Positions 39,407 through 50,246 of a DNA stretch of 64,000 nucleotides are shown here, in pieces. The translations under genes were made by a program, and so were the position numbers. Below the pieces are notes generated by a model. It searched no databases, was not told the origin of the DNA, and saw only the letters and a program-made list of their open reading frames with translations. The first letter of the stretch is position 1, and each line of letters starts with the position of its first letter. Source of the stretch: Pseudomonadota bacterium (lineage in GTDB: Bacteria; Pseudomonadota; Gammaproteobacteria; Acidiferrobacterales; Acidiferrobacteraceae); NCBI GenBank assembly GCA_021777335.1, contig JAJYDT010000007.1, positions 1-64,000 of the forward strand, read 5' to 3'.

Positions 39407-39771
39407 GTGGTCCGGCGGATAGCCTCTATCAGCGTCTCGGTGGCCGGGTGGGCATCAGGCGCATTGCCGAGGATGTATGGGAGAATCATGTCGCGAACCC
39501 GGAGGTCAGTCCGCGGTATGTGCGCAGCGATGCCGCTGCCATCATCAGGCGCGTGACGGATTTCATTTGTGCAGGTACAGGGGGGCCCGGACCCTATGAT
39601 GGGCCATCGATGCGGCAGGCACACGAAGGTATGAACATCAGCCATCGCGAGTTCATGGCGGTAACCGACGATGTACTGCGTGCGCTCGAAAAAAACCGTG
39701 TGGGCAAGAATGAGCAGGGTGAGCTGTTCTTGCTCCTCTTTTCCCTGCGCAATGAGATCATTCATCAGTAA
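39403..39771 (+). CDS. Group 1 truncated haemoglobin
   Basis: A 122-residue haem protein. The proximal histidine is H74 in MRQAHEGMNIS, after the loop CAGTGGPGPYDGP, and the fold length fits a 2-on-2 globin. At the B10 position, where most truncated haemoglobins have tyrosine, the alignment EDVWENHVANP appears to place tryptophan, as in a subgroup with altered ligand binding. Its ATGA start overlaps the aminotransferase stop, so the two are translationally coupled. It may bind O2, NO or nitrite, perhaps protecting the oxygen-sensitive ThDP step, but that role is inferred. Confidence 0.85.
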   Translation: MSGPADSLYQRLGGRVGIRRIAEDVWENHVANPEVSPRYVRSDAAAIIRRVTDFICAGTGGPGPYDGPSMRQAHEGMNISHREFMAVTDDVLRALEKNRVGKNEQGELFLLLFSLRNEIIHQ

Positions 39772-39951
39772 CGTTGTCATGGGGGGGGCGCGTATGCAAA
39801 TAGCGGTATTGCGAACGGGCAAGGCGACTCGCGTGCGGCACACGCGGTGGTCTAGGATCGAGAGATCCTGATAAGACCCAGGGCCGCCGTCATCGACCTC
39901 ACGGCGCACTTTGCGCAGCTGCTGTCGGAGAAAGTAGCGACCGATCTCAGG

Positions 39952-40315
39952 GATCCACTCTCGCCGGATATATCATCACTTGTGGTTTGGGCACTGACGC
40001 GGCTGCGGCGCAGGCGGCGCGGGCTTTGCCCGGATCAACCGTGGTCAAGGCGCTGAATGGCGTTACTGCCGACAACTTCGCAGATCCAGAATTCAGCGGG
40101 CCGTGGCGCAGATGTTCTATTGCGGCAATAACACGGTCGGCAGAGCGGTAGTCCATGAGCTGATCCTGGCGTGTGGCTATCGCCCGGTTGGATGTGGTAG
40201 TGCGCTCAGCAATGCGCGTTACCTCGAGGCAGTGGCAATGCTCTGGCTTCAATCTGCGTTCTGGGAAGACCGGGCAGCAGGATTTCGCTTCGAGTTAGCC
40301 GGGAAGATTCCCTGA
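39952..40315 (+). pseudogene. Dinucleotide-binding (F420/NADP-type) oxidoreductase, frameshifted remnant
   Basis: Pieces of an NADPH-dependent F420 reductase-like protein appear in three frames. DPLSPDISSLVV starts near 39952. After a frame change comes GTDAAAAQAARALPGS, continuing into VVKALNGVTADNFADPEFSG. After another frame change comes MFYCGNNTVGRAVVHEL, then ARYLEAVAMLWLQSAF, ending at 40315. At least two frameshifts and loss of the N-terminal nucleotide-binding part make it a pseudogene. The rest of the gap from 39772 shows no gene. Confidence 0.7.
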
Positions 40316-40322
40316 GGCACGG

Positions 40323-42464
40323 TCATCTGCCATTGTTCTGCAGGTAGCGCCCGAACGCCACGCCCGCCATCGGCTTTGCAAACAGATAGCCCTGCCCTTC
40401 GCCGCAGCCGTGGGTTTTGAGGAACGAGAGCTGCTCTTCCGTTTCAATTCCCTCGGCCGTGACCTTGAGCCGCAACGTCTTTGCAAGTGAGATCACAGCT
40501 GTCACGATTGCGGCGCTGCTTTGACTTCTGGGAAGCTCGGCAATAAAGGATCGATCAATCTTCAGGCAGTCGATCGGGAACTGGTGCAGGTAACCAAGCG
40601 ACGAGTATCCAGATCCGAAGTCATCAAGTGCGATGCTGACGCCTTGTTCCTTGATCGCGCGAAGCACGCGAGCCGCCGTCTTGGCATGATTGATGAGCCC
40701 GCTTTCCGTAATCTCGATCTCGAGCCGCGACATTGGGATGCCGGCCTCGCGCATACATCCGGACAGTTCTGCGAGCAGATGCTCGTTCTCGAGCTGGTGG
40801 CTCGACACGTTGATTGATAGTCTGAAGTCGTCTGCGACTTCCCAGTTGGCCATCTGTTTCGCGGCTTCGCCGAGAATCCACACCGTGGCCTCACGGATCA
40901 GCCCGGAAGACTCCATCATGGGGATGAATTCCCCCGGGGGCACATGGCCGAATTCCGGATGACACCATCGCATCAACGCCTCGGCGCCGCAGATGTGTGA
41001 TGTACGGAGCACGATGCGTGGCTGGAATTCCACGTGGAGTTCGTCGCGCTGGAGCGCAAGACGGAGTTCGCGTTCGATCCGCAGACGTCGGGACTCTCCG
41101 CGCTGCGGAGTCGCCATGTAGAAGCGATGCTGATTTTTTCCGGTGCGCTTTGCCTGATACATCGCACTGTCCGCCTGCTGCAGTAGCTCGTAGACGTCAA
41201 TGCCATCGCTGAAGGGAAAGATAGTGATGCCGATGCTTGCCGAGATCCGCACCGCCTGGCCATCAATCTCGAGCGGCTGGCTGATGACGCGGGTCAGTTT
41301 TTCCGTGATCGCCTCAATGTGCCCTACTTGGGTGATGTCGCTTAGTACGACAGTGAATTCATCTCCTGACAGGCGCGCGACGGTGTCGGATGCGCGCACG
41401 TTGTCGAGGAGGCGCAACCCGATCTCACGTAGCAGGCTGTCGCCCGCCTGGTGGCCGAGCGAATCGTTAATAACCTTGAATCCATCAAGATCAATGAAGA
41501 GGACTGCGAGCAGAGTCTCGTTGCGTTGGCTGCGTGCAATGGCATGCTGCATGCGGTCGAGGAACAGACCGCGGTTTGGAAGACCGGTCAGCGTGTCATA
41601 ATTGGCAAGGTAGGTAAGGTGTTCTTCCGCCTTCCTGCGGTCTGTGATGTCATGGCTATTGACAAGGTAGACCGGGGGAACCTCGTTATGTGAAAGCTGT
41701 AAACGTACCTCAATTGGATAGCGGCTGCCGTCTTTTCTGCGGTGTTCAGTTTCAAAGATGATCCGGTTTTCCAACCCTTCATGCAGGGGCCGCGCCAGTT
41801 GTTGGATCTCGGCTTCGGACATCACAGGGTTGATATCCGGCACCCGAAGATGCCGAAGTTCATCCCGCGAGTATCCAAGATGGTCAAGCGCCCCCTGGTT
41901 GGCCTGCAGGATCTGCAGAGATGTGCAGTCAACGACATAGATTTCATCCCACGAATGGTCGATGAGACGTCCGAAGCGCAGATCTTCACGATCGAGGCGT
42001 GCAAGTTCCCGGAGATCGCGCGCTACGGATATCACGTAGCGCCGGTCATCGATCACAACCGTATGAGCAACTACTTCGACCGGGATCGGTGTTCCGTCCT
42101 TGGCGACGTGGATCTCTTCAAACGTCGTTGTTTCTTCGCGACAGATCCCGCGTCCCGTGGCGCGGACGCGCTCAACATTCGCGGGAGGGTTCAGCGAGCG
42201 GGCGCTCATTTTCAGAAGTTCATCACGAGTGTAACCAAGACGCGCGCACGCCACGTCGTTCACCGCCATGAAGTTTTCGTGCACGCCACCGACGGAGAGT
42301 GGCGCCACGAATACGGCGTCACCGATACTGTTGAACAGGGTTTCATAGAGCAGGGTCGCCGCATCGCGACCCCGGTTTGTCATCGTGGGCGTATCTTGGC
42401 CCCGCACGTTGCAATCAATGGTGTTCATGAAGTAGATACCGCGCCCAGGCCTTTCCGGGGGCAT
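40323..42464 (-). CDS. PAS-PAS-GGDEF-EAL c-di-GMP signalling protein
   Basis: A 713-residue cytoplasmic protein with two PAS sensor domains (about 40-150 and 165-275), GGDEF (about 280-440) and EAL (about 455-705). The cyclase site reads SGDEF (366-370), a permitted variant, with the metal-binding DLDGFK before it. The EAL site keeps EAL (495-497), LEIEITES, DDFGSGYSSL and KIDRSF. Either or both activities are possible. No membrane helix is seen. The outermost start ATG 42464 is given; ATG 42428 or 42383 would also leave the PAS domains whole. It is transcribed alone. Confidence 0.9.
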   Translation of the reverse strand: MPPERPGRGIYFMNTIDCNVRGQDTPTMTNRGRDAATLLYETLFNSIGDAVFVAPLSVGGVHENFMAVNDVACARLGYTRDELLKMSARSLNPPANVERVRATGRGICREETTTFEEIHVAKDGTPIPVEVVAHTVVIDDRRYVISVARDLRELARLDREDLRFGRLIDHSWDEIYVVDCTSLQILQANQGALDHLGYSRDELRHLRVPDINPVMSEAEIQQLARPLHEGLENRIIFETEHRRKDGSRYPIEVRLQLSHNEVPPVYLVNSHDITDRRKAEEHLTYLANYDTLTGLPNRGLFLDRMQHAIARSQRNETLLAVLFIDLDGFKVINDSLGHQAGDSLLREIGLRLLDNVRASDTVARLSGDEFTVVLSDITQVGHIEAITEKLTRVISQPLEIDGQAVRISASIGITIFPFSDGIDVYELLQQADSAMYQAKRTGKNQHRFYMATPQRGESRRLRIERELRLALQRDELHVEFQPRIVLRTSHICGAEALMRWCHPEFGHVPPGEFIPMMESSGLIREATVWILGEAAKQMANWEVADDFRLSINVSSHQLENEHLLAELSGCMREAGIPMSRLEIEITESGLINHAKTAARVLRAIKEQGVSIALDDFGSGYSSLGYLHQFPIDCLKIDRSFIAELPRSQSSAAIVTAVISLAKTLRLKVTAEGIETEEQLSFLKTHGCGEGQGYLFAKPMAGVAFGRYLQNNGR

Positions 42465-42865
42465 GGCTCGGACGTGGGCTATCGCTCGTCGTTGTTGACG
42501 GCCTTTTGTCGTAACGGCCGGTTAATCGAACTCTAGCACAAAAGCGGTTGCGCGCAGGCAGATGGCGTCAAGGAATTTTGGTGCCAGTTTTTAGGACCCG
42601 GGTGCTGGGGCCGGGGATCCGGTGGCTGCAATTGCCAAATAGTTATTCCACGTCAAGAGGGACGTAAACGCCGCGCGGTTGACCAAAGGTCTGTACGGGC
42701 TGGGGATTATCCATCGCTAGAACGACGTCGGGCCTAGATCTGCCCGTTGCCAACATAACCCGCGTGATCAGGACGGATGGCCCCAGCCTGATGTCTGTGG
42801 TTGGGGTCCCCACATAATCCGCCATGAAGTTGGAAGGATATGCTGTAAGTCCCTGTGTTGATTTG
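42465..42865. other. Intergenic region, 401 bases
   Basis: No supported gene. A 60-codon frame on the minus strand (42643-42825) encodes an even-looking peptide with RLGPSVLITRVMLATGRS and DNPQPVQTFGQPRGV. It has no ribosome-binding site and no family I know, and could be a decayed gene fragment behind the tRNA. Confidence 0.35.
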
Positions 42866-42949
42866 TGCCGGGAGGGGGACTCGAACCCCCACGGTGTCGC
42901 CACCACCGGATTTTGAGTCCGGCGCGTCTACCAGTTCCGCCATCCCGGC
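42866..42949 (-). tRNA. tRNA-Leu (anticodon CAA)
   Basis: On the minus strand the acceptor GCCGGGA pairs with TCCCGGC. The anticodon stem CCGGA/TCCGG encloses loop CTCAAAA, giving anticodon CAA. A long variable arm (GGTGGCGACACC) marks a class II tRNA, and the T arm is GGGGGTTCGAGTCCCCC. CCA is not encoded after the discriminator A, unlike the tRNA-Glu at 30198. Confidence 0.95.
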
Positions 42950-42958
42950 GCCGCGCTT

Positions 42959-42964
42959 ATTATA
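42959..42964 (-). promoter_or_regulatory. Consensus -10 box for the tRNA-Leu
   Basis: On the minus strand TATAAT lies ten bases before the tRNA 5-prime end. A weak -35 (TTAGGG) is found with an 18-base spacer. The short GC-rich stretch between -10 and the gene is typical of stable-RNA promoters. Confidence 0.55.
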
Positions 42965-43010
42965 GCCGGCGTCTTTGCCAATCCCTAATCGGCGTTAGAA
43001 CACGGTACGT

Positions 43011-45157
<2,147 letters not shown>

Positions 45158-45225
45158 CGACCCCGCCGGGACCGCAGGCAGCATGTCGCATACGCGGCGT
45201 ACACGATAAATATAAAGGCAATTTC

Positions 45226-45561
45226 ATGAGTTTTCTGATCCGCAAAGCCTTCGCGGCGGCTCCGAGCCGGACCACCCAGGGGGGCGCTGGTTCGTTCTTC
45301 GCGCTCGCGCCACTTGTCCTATTTTTCATCGTCGCTTATTTCCTGCTCATGCGTCCGCAACAAAAACGCATGAAGGAACACCGCGAGCTTTTGGCGGCAC
45401 TGACGAAGGGTGATGAAGTAGCGATGTCGGGGGGGATGCTCGGGCGCGTCCTGGATGTCGGGGATGTGTTCGTGACCCTCGAGATCGCGGCAAACGTCTC
45501 AGTGAAGGTCCAGAAGCAGGCGGTCCAGTCGGTCCTGCCGAAGGGAACGCTGAAATTCTGA
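45226..45561 (+). CDS. yajC: Preprotein translocase accessory subunit YajC
   Basis: A 111-residue inner-membrane protein that binds SecDF. One membrane helix (about 24-42, SFFALAPLVLFFIVAYFLLM) is followed by the family motif RPQQKRMKEHRE and a small cytoplasmic domain. It starts at ATG 45226. The 282-base gap before secD contains a GC-rich inverted repeat at about 45564-45584 and no gene. Confidence 0.95.
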   Translation: MSFLIRKAFAAAPSRTTQGGAGSFFALAPLVLFFIVAYFLLMRPQQKRMKEHRELLAALTKGDEVAMSGGMLGRVLDVGDVFVTLEIAANVSVKVQKQAVQSVLPKGTLKF

Positions 45562-45843
45562 GAGGCCCGGGACCGCCGGGGGCCGTGGCATGTGTTTGGC
45601 CGGAAGGAATGCGGCTGCGGGGGAAAGCCGTACCGCATCACGGAATTCACCCCCGATGCGCCCGGCATCGTTGCCAGGCTGGACAGACCTTAATATCATG
45701 GCGCCTCATGAAATATCGTTATGCTGTAAGCGGGGGCCCGCACCGGCCCCGTGGATGGGCGCGCAGACGAAGCGGTACCGCTCAGGATGGTCGAAGTCTG
45801 ATGTACGCACGAGTCCTCGAACCCCTTGGTCGCTGGGGGTGTT

Positions 45844-47727
45844 GTGAATAATCAGTACCCGCCCTGGAAGAATCTGCTGATTGCGGTCGTGATCGTGCTC
45901 GGGATGCTCTACGCATTGCCAAACCTCTATGGCGAGGATCCGGCGATCCAGATTTCGGGTGTGGGTTCGACCAGCGTCGGTACGGGTACACTTGATCGCG
46001 CGGAGGCGGCGCTCAAGCAGGCAGGGCTGCCCTATTCACGGCCGACGCTCGGGCCGAAGGGTGCTAAGCTCCGTTTTGTCGACACCGAGACCCAGTTGCG
46101 TGCAAAGGATCTGGTGGAGAAGACACTTGGTGAGCGCTACACCGTGGCACTGAACCTTGAGCCAGCGACCCCCGCTTGGCTCAGTGCAATCGGCGCGAAG
46201 CCGATGTATCTCGGGCTTGATCTGCGCGGTGGGGTGCACTTCCTGATGGAGGTTGACATGAAAGCCGCCATCAGAAAGGCCATGGAGACCGAGGTCGGCG
46301 ATCTGCGACACCTGCTTGGGAATGCCAACGTGGGTTATCTGTCGGTCGACCGGGAGTCCGATGGGCTCCATATCGCGTTTCAGAATGAGGCTTCGCTCAA
46401 CGCAGGGCGCCGCCTGATCGAGCGTCACCATCCGGACCTCATCCTGAGACCACTGCCGAACCATCGGTTACCAACCCTGCTTGCGACCCTCAGCCCGGCG
46501 GAGATTCAGAAGAAACAACACTTTGCTCTGGTACAGAACGTCACCGCGCTCAGGCGGCGTGTGAATGATCTCGGCGTTGCACAGCCGATTATCGAACAGC
46601 AAGGCAAGCGGCGCATCGTGGTCGAGCTTCCCGGTGTTCAGGACACCGCACGAGCGAAACAGATTCTCGGGCGCACGGCGACGCTTGCCGTGAAGATGGT
46701 CGACGAGTCACACAGTCTTGCCGCAGCGCTCGCAGGAAACGTGCCACCGGGCGACAAGATTTATTATGACCGCTACGGCCATCCGATCCTGCTCAAGCGC
46801 CACACGATCTACTCAGGTGACGACATTGTCGATGCCTCGGCCGGATTCGATAACCAGACCAGCCAGCCAGTTGTATCAATCACGCTCGATGCGCGGGGCG
46901 CTGCGCGCAATGAACGCGTGACCCGGCGCAATGTCAACAAGCGCATGGCGGTGGTTTATGAGGAGATTCGGTCCCATCTCGTACGCGATGCGCAGGGTCG
47001 GCCGGTCCTCAAGAATGGCCACGAGGTCATGCGTACTCACCGTATCGAGCAAGTGATAACCGCGCCGGTGATCCGTGAGCCGATCGGCGCGCGTTTCCAG
47101 ATCACGGGTATTGGCAGCATCAAGACCGCGCGTGATCTCGCGCTGTTGCTGCGCGCAGGCGCGCTCGCGGCACCGGTCAAGATCATCGAGGAGAGGACCG
47201 TTGGTCCGAGTCTCGGCGCCGCCAACATCCGCCGTGGCTTTGACTCCACGATGATTGGATTTGCGGCGATCGCGGTCTTCATGATTGTGTATTACCGTTT
47301 CTTTGGGCTGATCGCTGCGGTTGCGCTTGTCGCCAATATGATGCTCTTGGTGGCGTTGCTGTCCCTCCTTCAGGCGACGCTTACCCTGCCGGGCATTGCT
47401 GGCATAGCGCTCACGGTCGGCATGGCGATTGATGCCAACGTGCTGATTTTCGAGCGTATTCGGGAAGAGCTTCGCGCCGGGAATACGCCGCAGGCATCGA
47501 TTAATACGGGCTATGAACGTGCGCTTGCCACAATCATCGACTCCAACATCACGACACTTATCGCCGGGCTCGCTTTGCTCTGGCTTGGATCAGGTCCGGT
47601 GCGTGGGTTTGCGGTAACACTGTGCATCGGTATCATGACCTCGATGTTCACGGGTGTGATGGTGTCGCGCGCCCTCGTCAATGCCTATTATGGCCGCCGT
47701 CGGCGGCTGAGCCGGATCGCAATCTGA
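45844..47727 (+). CDS. secD: Protein translocase subunit SecD
   Basis: A 627-residue inner-membrane protein that, with SecF, uses the proton gradient to pull proteins out of SecYEG. The start GTG 45844 gives the usual MNNQYPPWKNLLI beginning and has GGGGGT upstream; an in-frame TTG at 45826 is less likely. The first helix is followed by a large periplasmic part with GLDLRGGVHFLMEVD. Five C-terminal helices carry GIAGIALTVGMAIDANVLIFERIREE. secF follows after two bases. Confidence 0.97.
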   Translation: MNNQYPPWKNLLIAVVIVLGMLYALPNLYGEDPAIQISGVGSTSVGTGTLDRAEAALKQAGLPYSRPTLGPKGAKLRFVDTETQLRAKDLVEKTLGERYTVALNLEPATPAWLSAIGAKPMYLGLDLRGGVHFLMEVDMKAAIRKAMETEVGDLRHLLGNANVGYLSVDRESDGLHIAFQNEASLNAGRRLIERHHPDLILRPLPNHRLPTLLATLSPAEIQKKQHFALVQNVTALRRRVNDLGVAQPIIEQQGKRRIVVELPGVQDTARAKQILGRTATLAVKMVDESHSLAAALAGNVPPGDKIYYDRYGHPILLKRHTIYSGDDIVDASAGFDNQTSQPVVSITLDARGAARNERVTRRNVNKRMAVVYEEIRSHLVRDAQGRPVLKNGHEVMRTHRIEQVITAPVIREPIGARFQITGIGSIKTARDLALLLRAGALAAPVKIIEERTVGPSLGAANIRRGFDSTMIGFAAIAVFMIVYYRFFGLIAAVALVANMMLLVALLSLLQATLTLPGIAGIALTVGMAIDANVLIFERIREELRAGNTPQASINTGYERALATIIDSNITTLIAGLALLWLGSGPVRGFAVTLCIGIMTSMFTGVMVSRALVNAYYGRRRRLSRIAI

Positions 47728-47729
47728 CC

Positions 47730-48665
47730 ATGGAATTCTTCCACATCAAGCATGACATCCCGTTCATGCGCTACGCGCGGGTCACGACGATCATCTCGGC
47801 GCTGACTTTCATCGCCGCAGTATGGATGCTCGCCACGCGTGGACTGAACCTTGGGGTGGATTTTACGGGAGGCACCGTGATGGAGGTGGTTTATCCGGGA
47901 CCTGCGCGCCTTGATGAGGTTCGTACGCTGCTCGCAAGGTCTGGGTTCAATGACACTACTGTGCAGAACCTTGGCACGTCCAGCGACGTACTGATCCGCC
48001 TGCCGGCGAAGGCGGGGCTCACGAGTGCACAGGTCGGTGACCGGGCGTACGCTGCGCTGCGGGCGCAGGCTCCAGGTCTTCAGCTTCGTCGCGTCGATTA
48101 TATTGGCCCCGAGGTCGGCAAGGAACTCTTCAATGACGGCGCACTCGCACTGCTGCTTGTGTCGTTCGGGATCACAATCTACCTCGCGTTTCGCTTCGAG
48201 TGGCGGTTTGCGATTGGCGCAATCGTGGCGACGGTGCACGATGTCGTGATCCTGCTGGGCCTGTTTTCGTTCTTTCGGTGGGATTTTTCTCTTACTGTGC
48301 TTGCCGCGGTACTTGCGATCCTAGGTTACTCTGTGAACGATACCGTAGTTGTTTTCGACAGAATTCGGGAAAACTTCCGCAAGCTGCGCAAAGGGACGAT
48401 ATCACAGGTCATCGACAATGCGATCACGAGGACCTTGTCCCGTACGGTGATGACGCATGTCATGACGCAGCTCATGGTATTGTCCATGCTGTTCCTCGGG
48501 GGCCGTGTGCTCTTTTATTTCGCTCTGGCGCTTACTATTGGCATCGTCGTTGGTACCTACTCGTCGGTGCTTGTGGCGAGTCCTATCGTGATGTGGCTCG
48601 GTATCTCGCGTGATGACCTGCTCCCCAGTCGCAAGGAGACCGCTCAGTACGACGCACGCCCATAA
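47730..48665 (+). CDS. secF: Protein translocase subunit SecF
   Basis: A 311-residue partner of SecD with six membrane helices. The N-terminal LNLGVDFTGGTVMEV and the late helices with GYSVNDTVVVFDRIRE are the family hallmarks. ATG 47730 is the natural start; the frame is open back into secD without similarity. The C terminus ends normally. Confidence 0.97.
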   Translation: MEFFHIKHDIPFMRYARVTTIISALTFIAAVWMLATRGLNLGVDFTGGTVMEVVYPGPARLDEVRTLLARSGFNDTTVQNLGTSSDVLIRLPAKAGLTSAQVGDRAYAALRAQAPGLQLRRVDYIGPEVGKELFNDGALALLLVSFGITIYLAFRFEWRFAIGAIVATVHDVVILLGLFSFFRWDFSLTVLAAVLAILGYSVNDTVVVFDRIRENFRKLRKGTISQVIDNAITRTLSRTVMTHVMTQLMVLSMLFLGGRVLFYFALALTIGIVVGTYSSVLVASPIVMWLGISRDDLLPSRKETAQYDARP

Positions 48666-48776
48666 GTGCCTGGGGGGCCGATCGTCCGGAAAAAGACGCA
48701 TCCTGTCGGCTTGAGGGTCGTCTTACGCGCTCCGCCGTGGTACTCCGGCACGGGGCAGATCACGCGGGTGCACCTC

Positions 48777-50159
48777 ATGACTATCGCAAATCTTGCGAGC
48801 CTCTGGCGCGCTGATTCGTTGTTTCAGGTCGGCATGGCGGTCGCGGTGGCTATTCTCGCGCTGTTCATGCTCCGCCGCCGTGCGCACCGCCTGATTCTGC
48901 TCGTCGGACAGATGGGGGCGTTCCCGTTCAAATGTGTCCGCAGCGTGTTGGTGGGGCTTGCGGCTGAGATCGGGGAGCGCAATCGCACAGTGCTGCTCGC
49001 CCAGGCCCGGCACGAAACCGGAGGGTATCTCGAGAAGGAGTTTCGTTCGGTGGACGAGAGTCTGCGGCGCGACCTTGAGGCGTTTCCGGAGCTGCATCAG
49101 ACGCTCCTGCGCCAGGCGGCGGCGATCGAGGATGATCATCGCCAGTCGGGCAAAATGCCGCCGCCGCCGACCGAGTGGAATCATCTTATGTCCGTGTTGA
49201 CCCGCGCGCAGCCGCCGGGCGATGAGTCCGTGCAGAGCCTGTGGGCTGGGTTTCGCAAAGATGTTGCCCGGGCACAGCGCCAAGCACTTACAGATTATCG
49301 CAGATCTTACGAGGGTCGCCATCGGCTGCTTGAGGCGTTACGGCCCGCCCTTGAACACCTGTGTGATACGCTTGCGCAGGTAGACCATGATCTCGTGATG
49401 CTGCGCGAACGTGCCACTGCGATAGATCATTATATGCGCCGCTACGATGCGATTGTGGCAGGTGAAGACCAGGTGGTGCGTACGCTCACGTCGTCTGCTG
49501 TGGTCCAGTTCGTGACGGCGCTCCTCCTGACCGTATTTGTGGGTGCAGGCTATGTCGCGCAGTTTCTGCTGCTGAGTCTCGCATTTTCCGGCGGAATGTC
49601 ATCCGAGCCGAGCCACCTGATCGCTTTTTGCCTGCTCACGGCGGGTGGCCTTGCCGGGCTTATGCTGACGGAGGCAGGGGATCTCTCGGGGCTTGTGTCT
49701 CTGCCTGCGTCCATCCGCCCGGGGGCACGCCGAGGGGTATTGTTCGGCGCCTTGGGCATTCTGTTACTACTGGCGTCTGTCGAGGCCGCGGCAGCCCTCT
49801 GGGCCCCGCGCCCGCCAGCCTCGGCCGGCGTCCTTGGGGGCTGGGGGCGTGGTGAAATGGCACTGTGCCTGGCGCTGCTGCCCTGGCCACTTGCACTTGC
49901 CCCGCTGCCACTTCAGTCCCTGATCTACAGCCTGCGCGCGGTGACGGGTCTGCTTCTGCGTGCGTTGATCGGGTTTCTCGCGGTGTTTTGCGGGCTCGTC
50001 GCGCGGCTCATCACACAGCTCGCGTTCGCGGCCATCATCCTCTACGATGCGCTCATCTTCGTGCCGCTTGCGCTGCTTGTGCTGGCGCGCCGATTGGCCG
50101 CTTCTCATGTGTTTACCCCGTACCATAAAGGGTCCGGACGCCCAACCGCGGATCCCTGA
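48777..50159 (+). CDS. Unrecognised coiled-coil membrane protein between secF and glyA
   Basis: A 460-residue protein I cannot assign to a family. It has one N-terminal hydrophobic segment (about 17-50) and a long charged helical region (about 62-235) rich in Arg, Glu and Leu that looks coiled. Five or six membrane helices follow (about 240-270, 280-299, 319-342, 360-385, 388-440), and it ends in a short basic tail. No catalytic motif, P-loop or cysteine cluster is visible. The inner ATG 48777 is the chosen start, though the frame is open from 48666 with no better ribosome-binding site. It could be an envelope scaffold or stress protein linked to secretion; nothing firmer can be said. Confidence 0.7.
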   Translation: MTIANLASLWRADSLFQVGMAVAVAILALFMLRRRAHRLILLVGQMGAFPFKCVRSVLVGLAAEIGERNRTVLLAQARHETGGYLEKEFRSVDESLRRDLEAFPELHQTLLRQAAAIEDDHRQSGKMPPPPTEWNHLMSVLTRAQPPGDESVQSLWAGFRKDVARAQRQALTDYRRSYEGRHRLLEALRPALEHLCDTLAQVDHDLVMLRERATAIDHYMRRYDAIVAGEDQVVRTLTSSAVVQFVTALLLTVFVGAGYVAQFLLLSLAFSGGMSSEPSHLIAFCLLTAGGLAGLMLTEAGDLSGLVSLPASIRPGARRGVLFGALGILLLLASVEAAAALWAPRPPASAGVLGGWGRGEMALCLALLPWPLALAPLPLQSLIYSLRAVTGLLLRALIGFLAVFCGLVARLITQLAFAAIILYDALIFVPLALLVLARRLAASHVFTPYHKGSGRPTADP

Positions 50160-50246
50160 TCCGACGGGTTGGGGCTATTGTGCGGAAACATGCATTGGAC
50201 GGCTAAATCGGCTATCCTTATGCCTCTTTTGTGGACAGAGGCTGAC

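Noticed and set aside
45564-45584. Terminator candidate after yajC
   Set aside because: The GC-rich arms pair only with a bulge and there is no T-tract.
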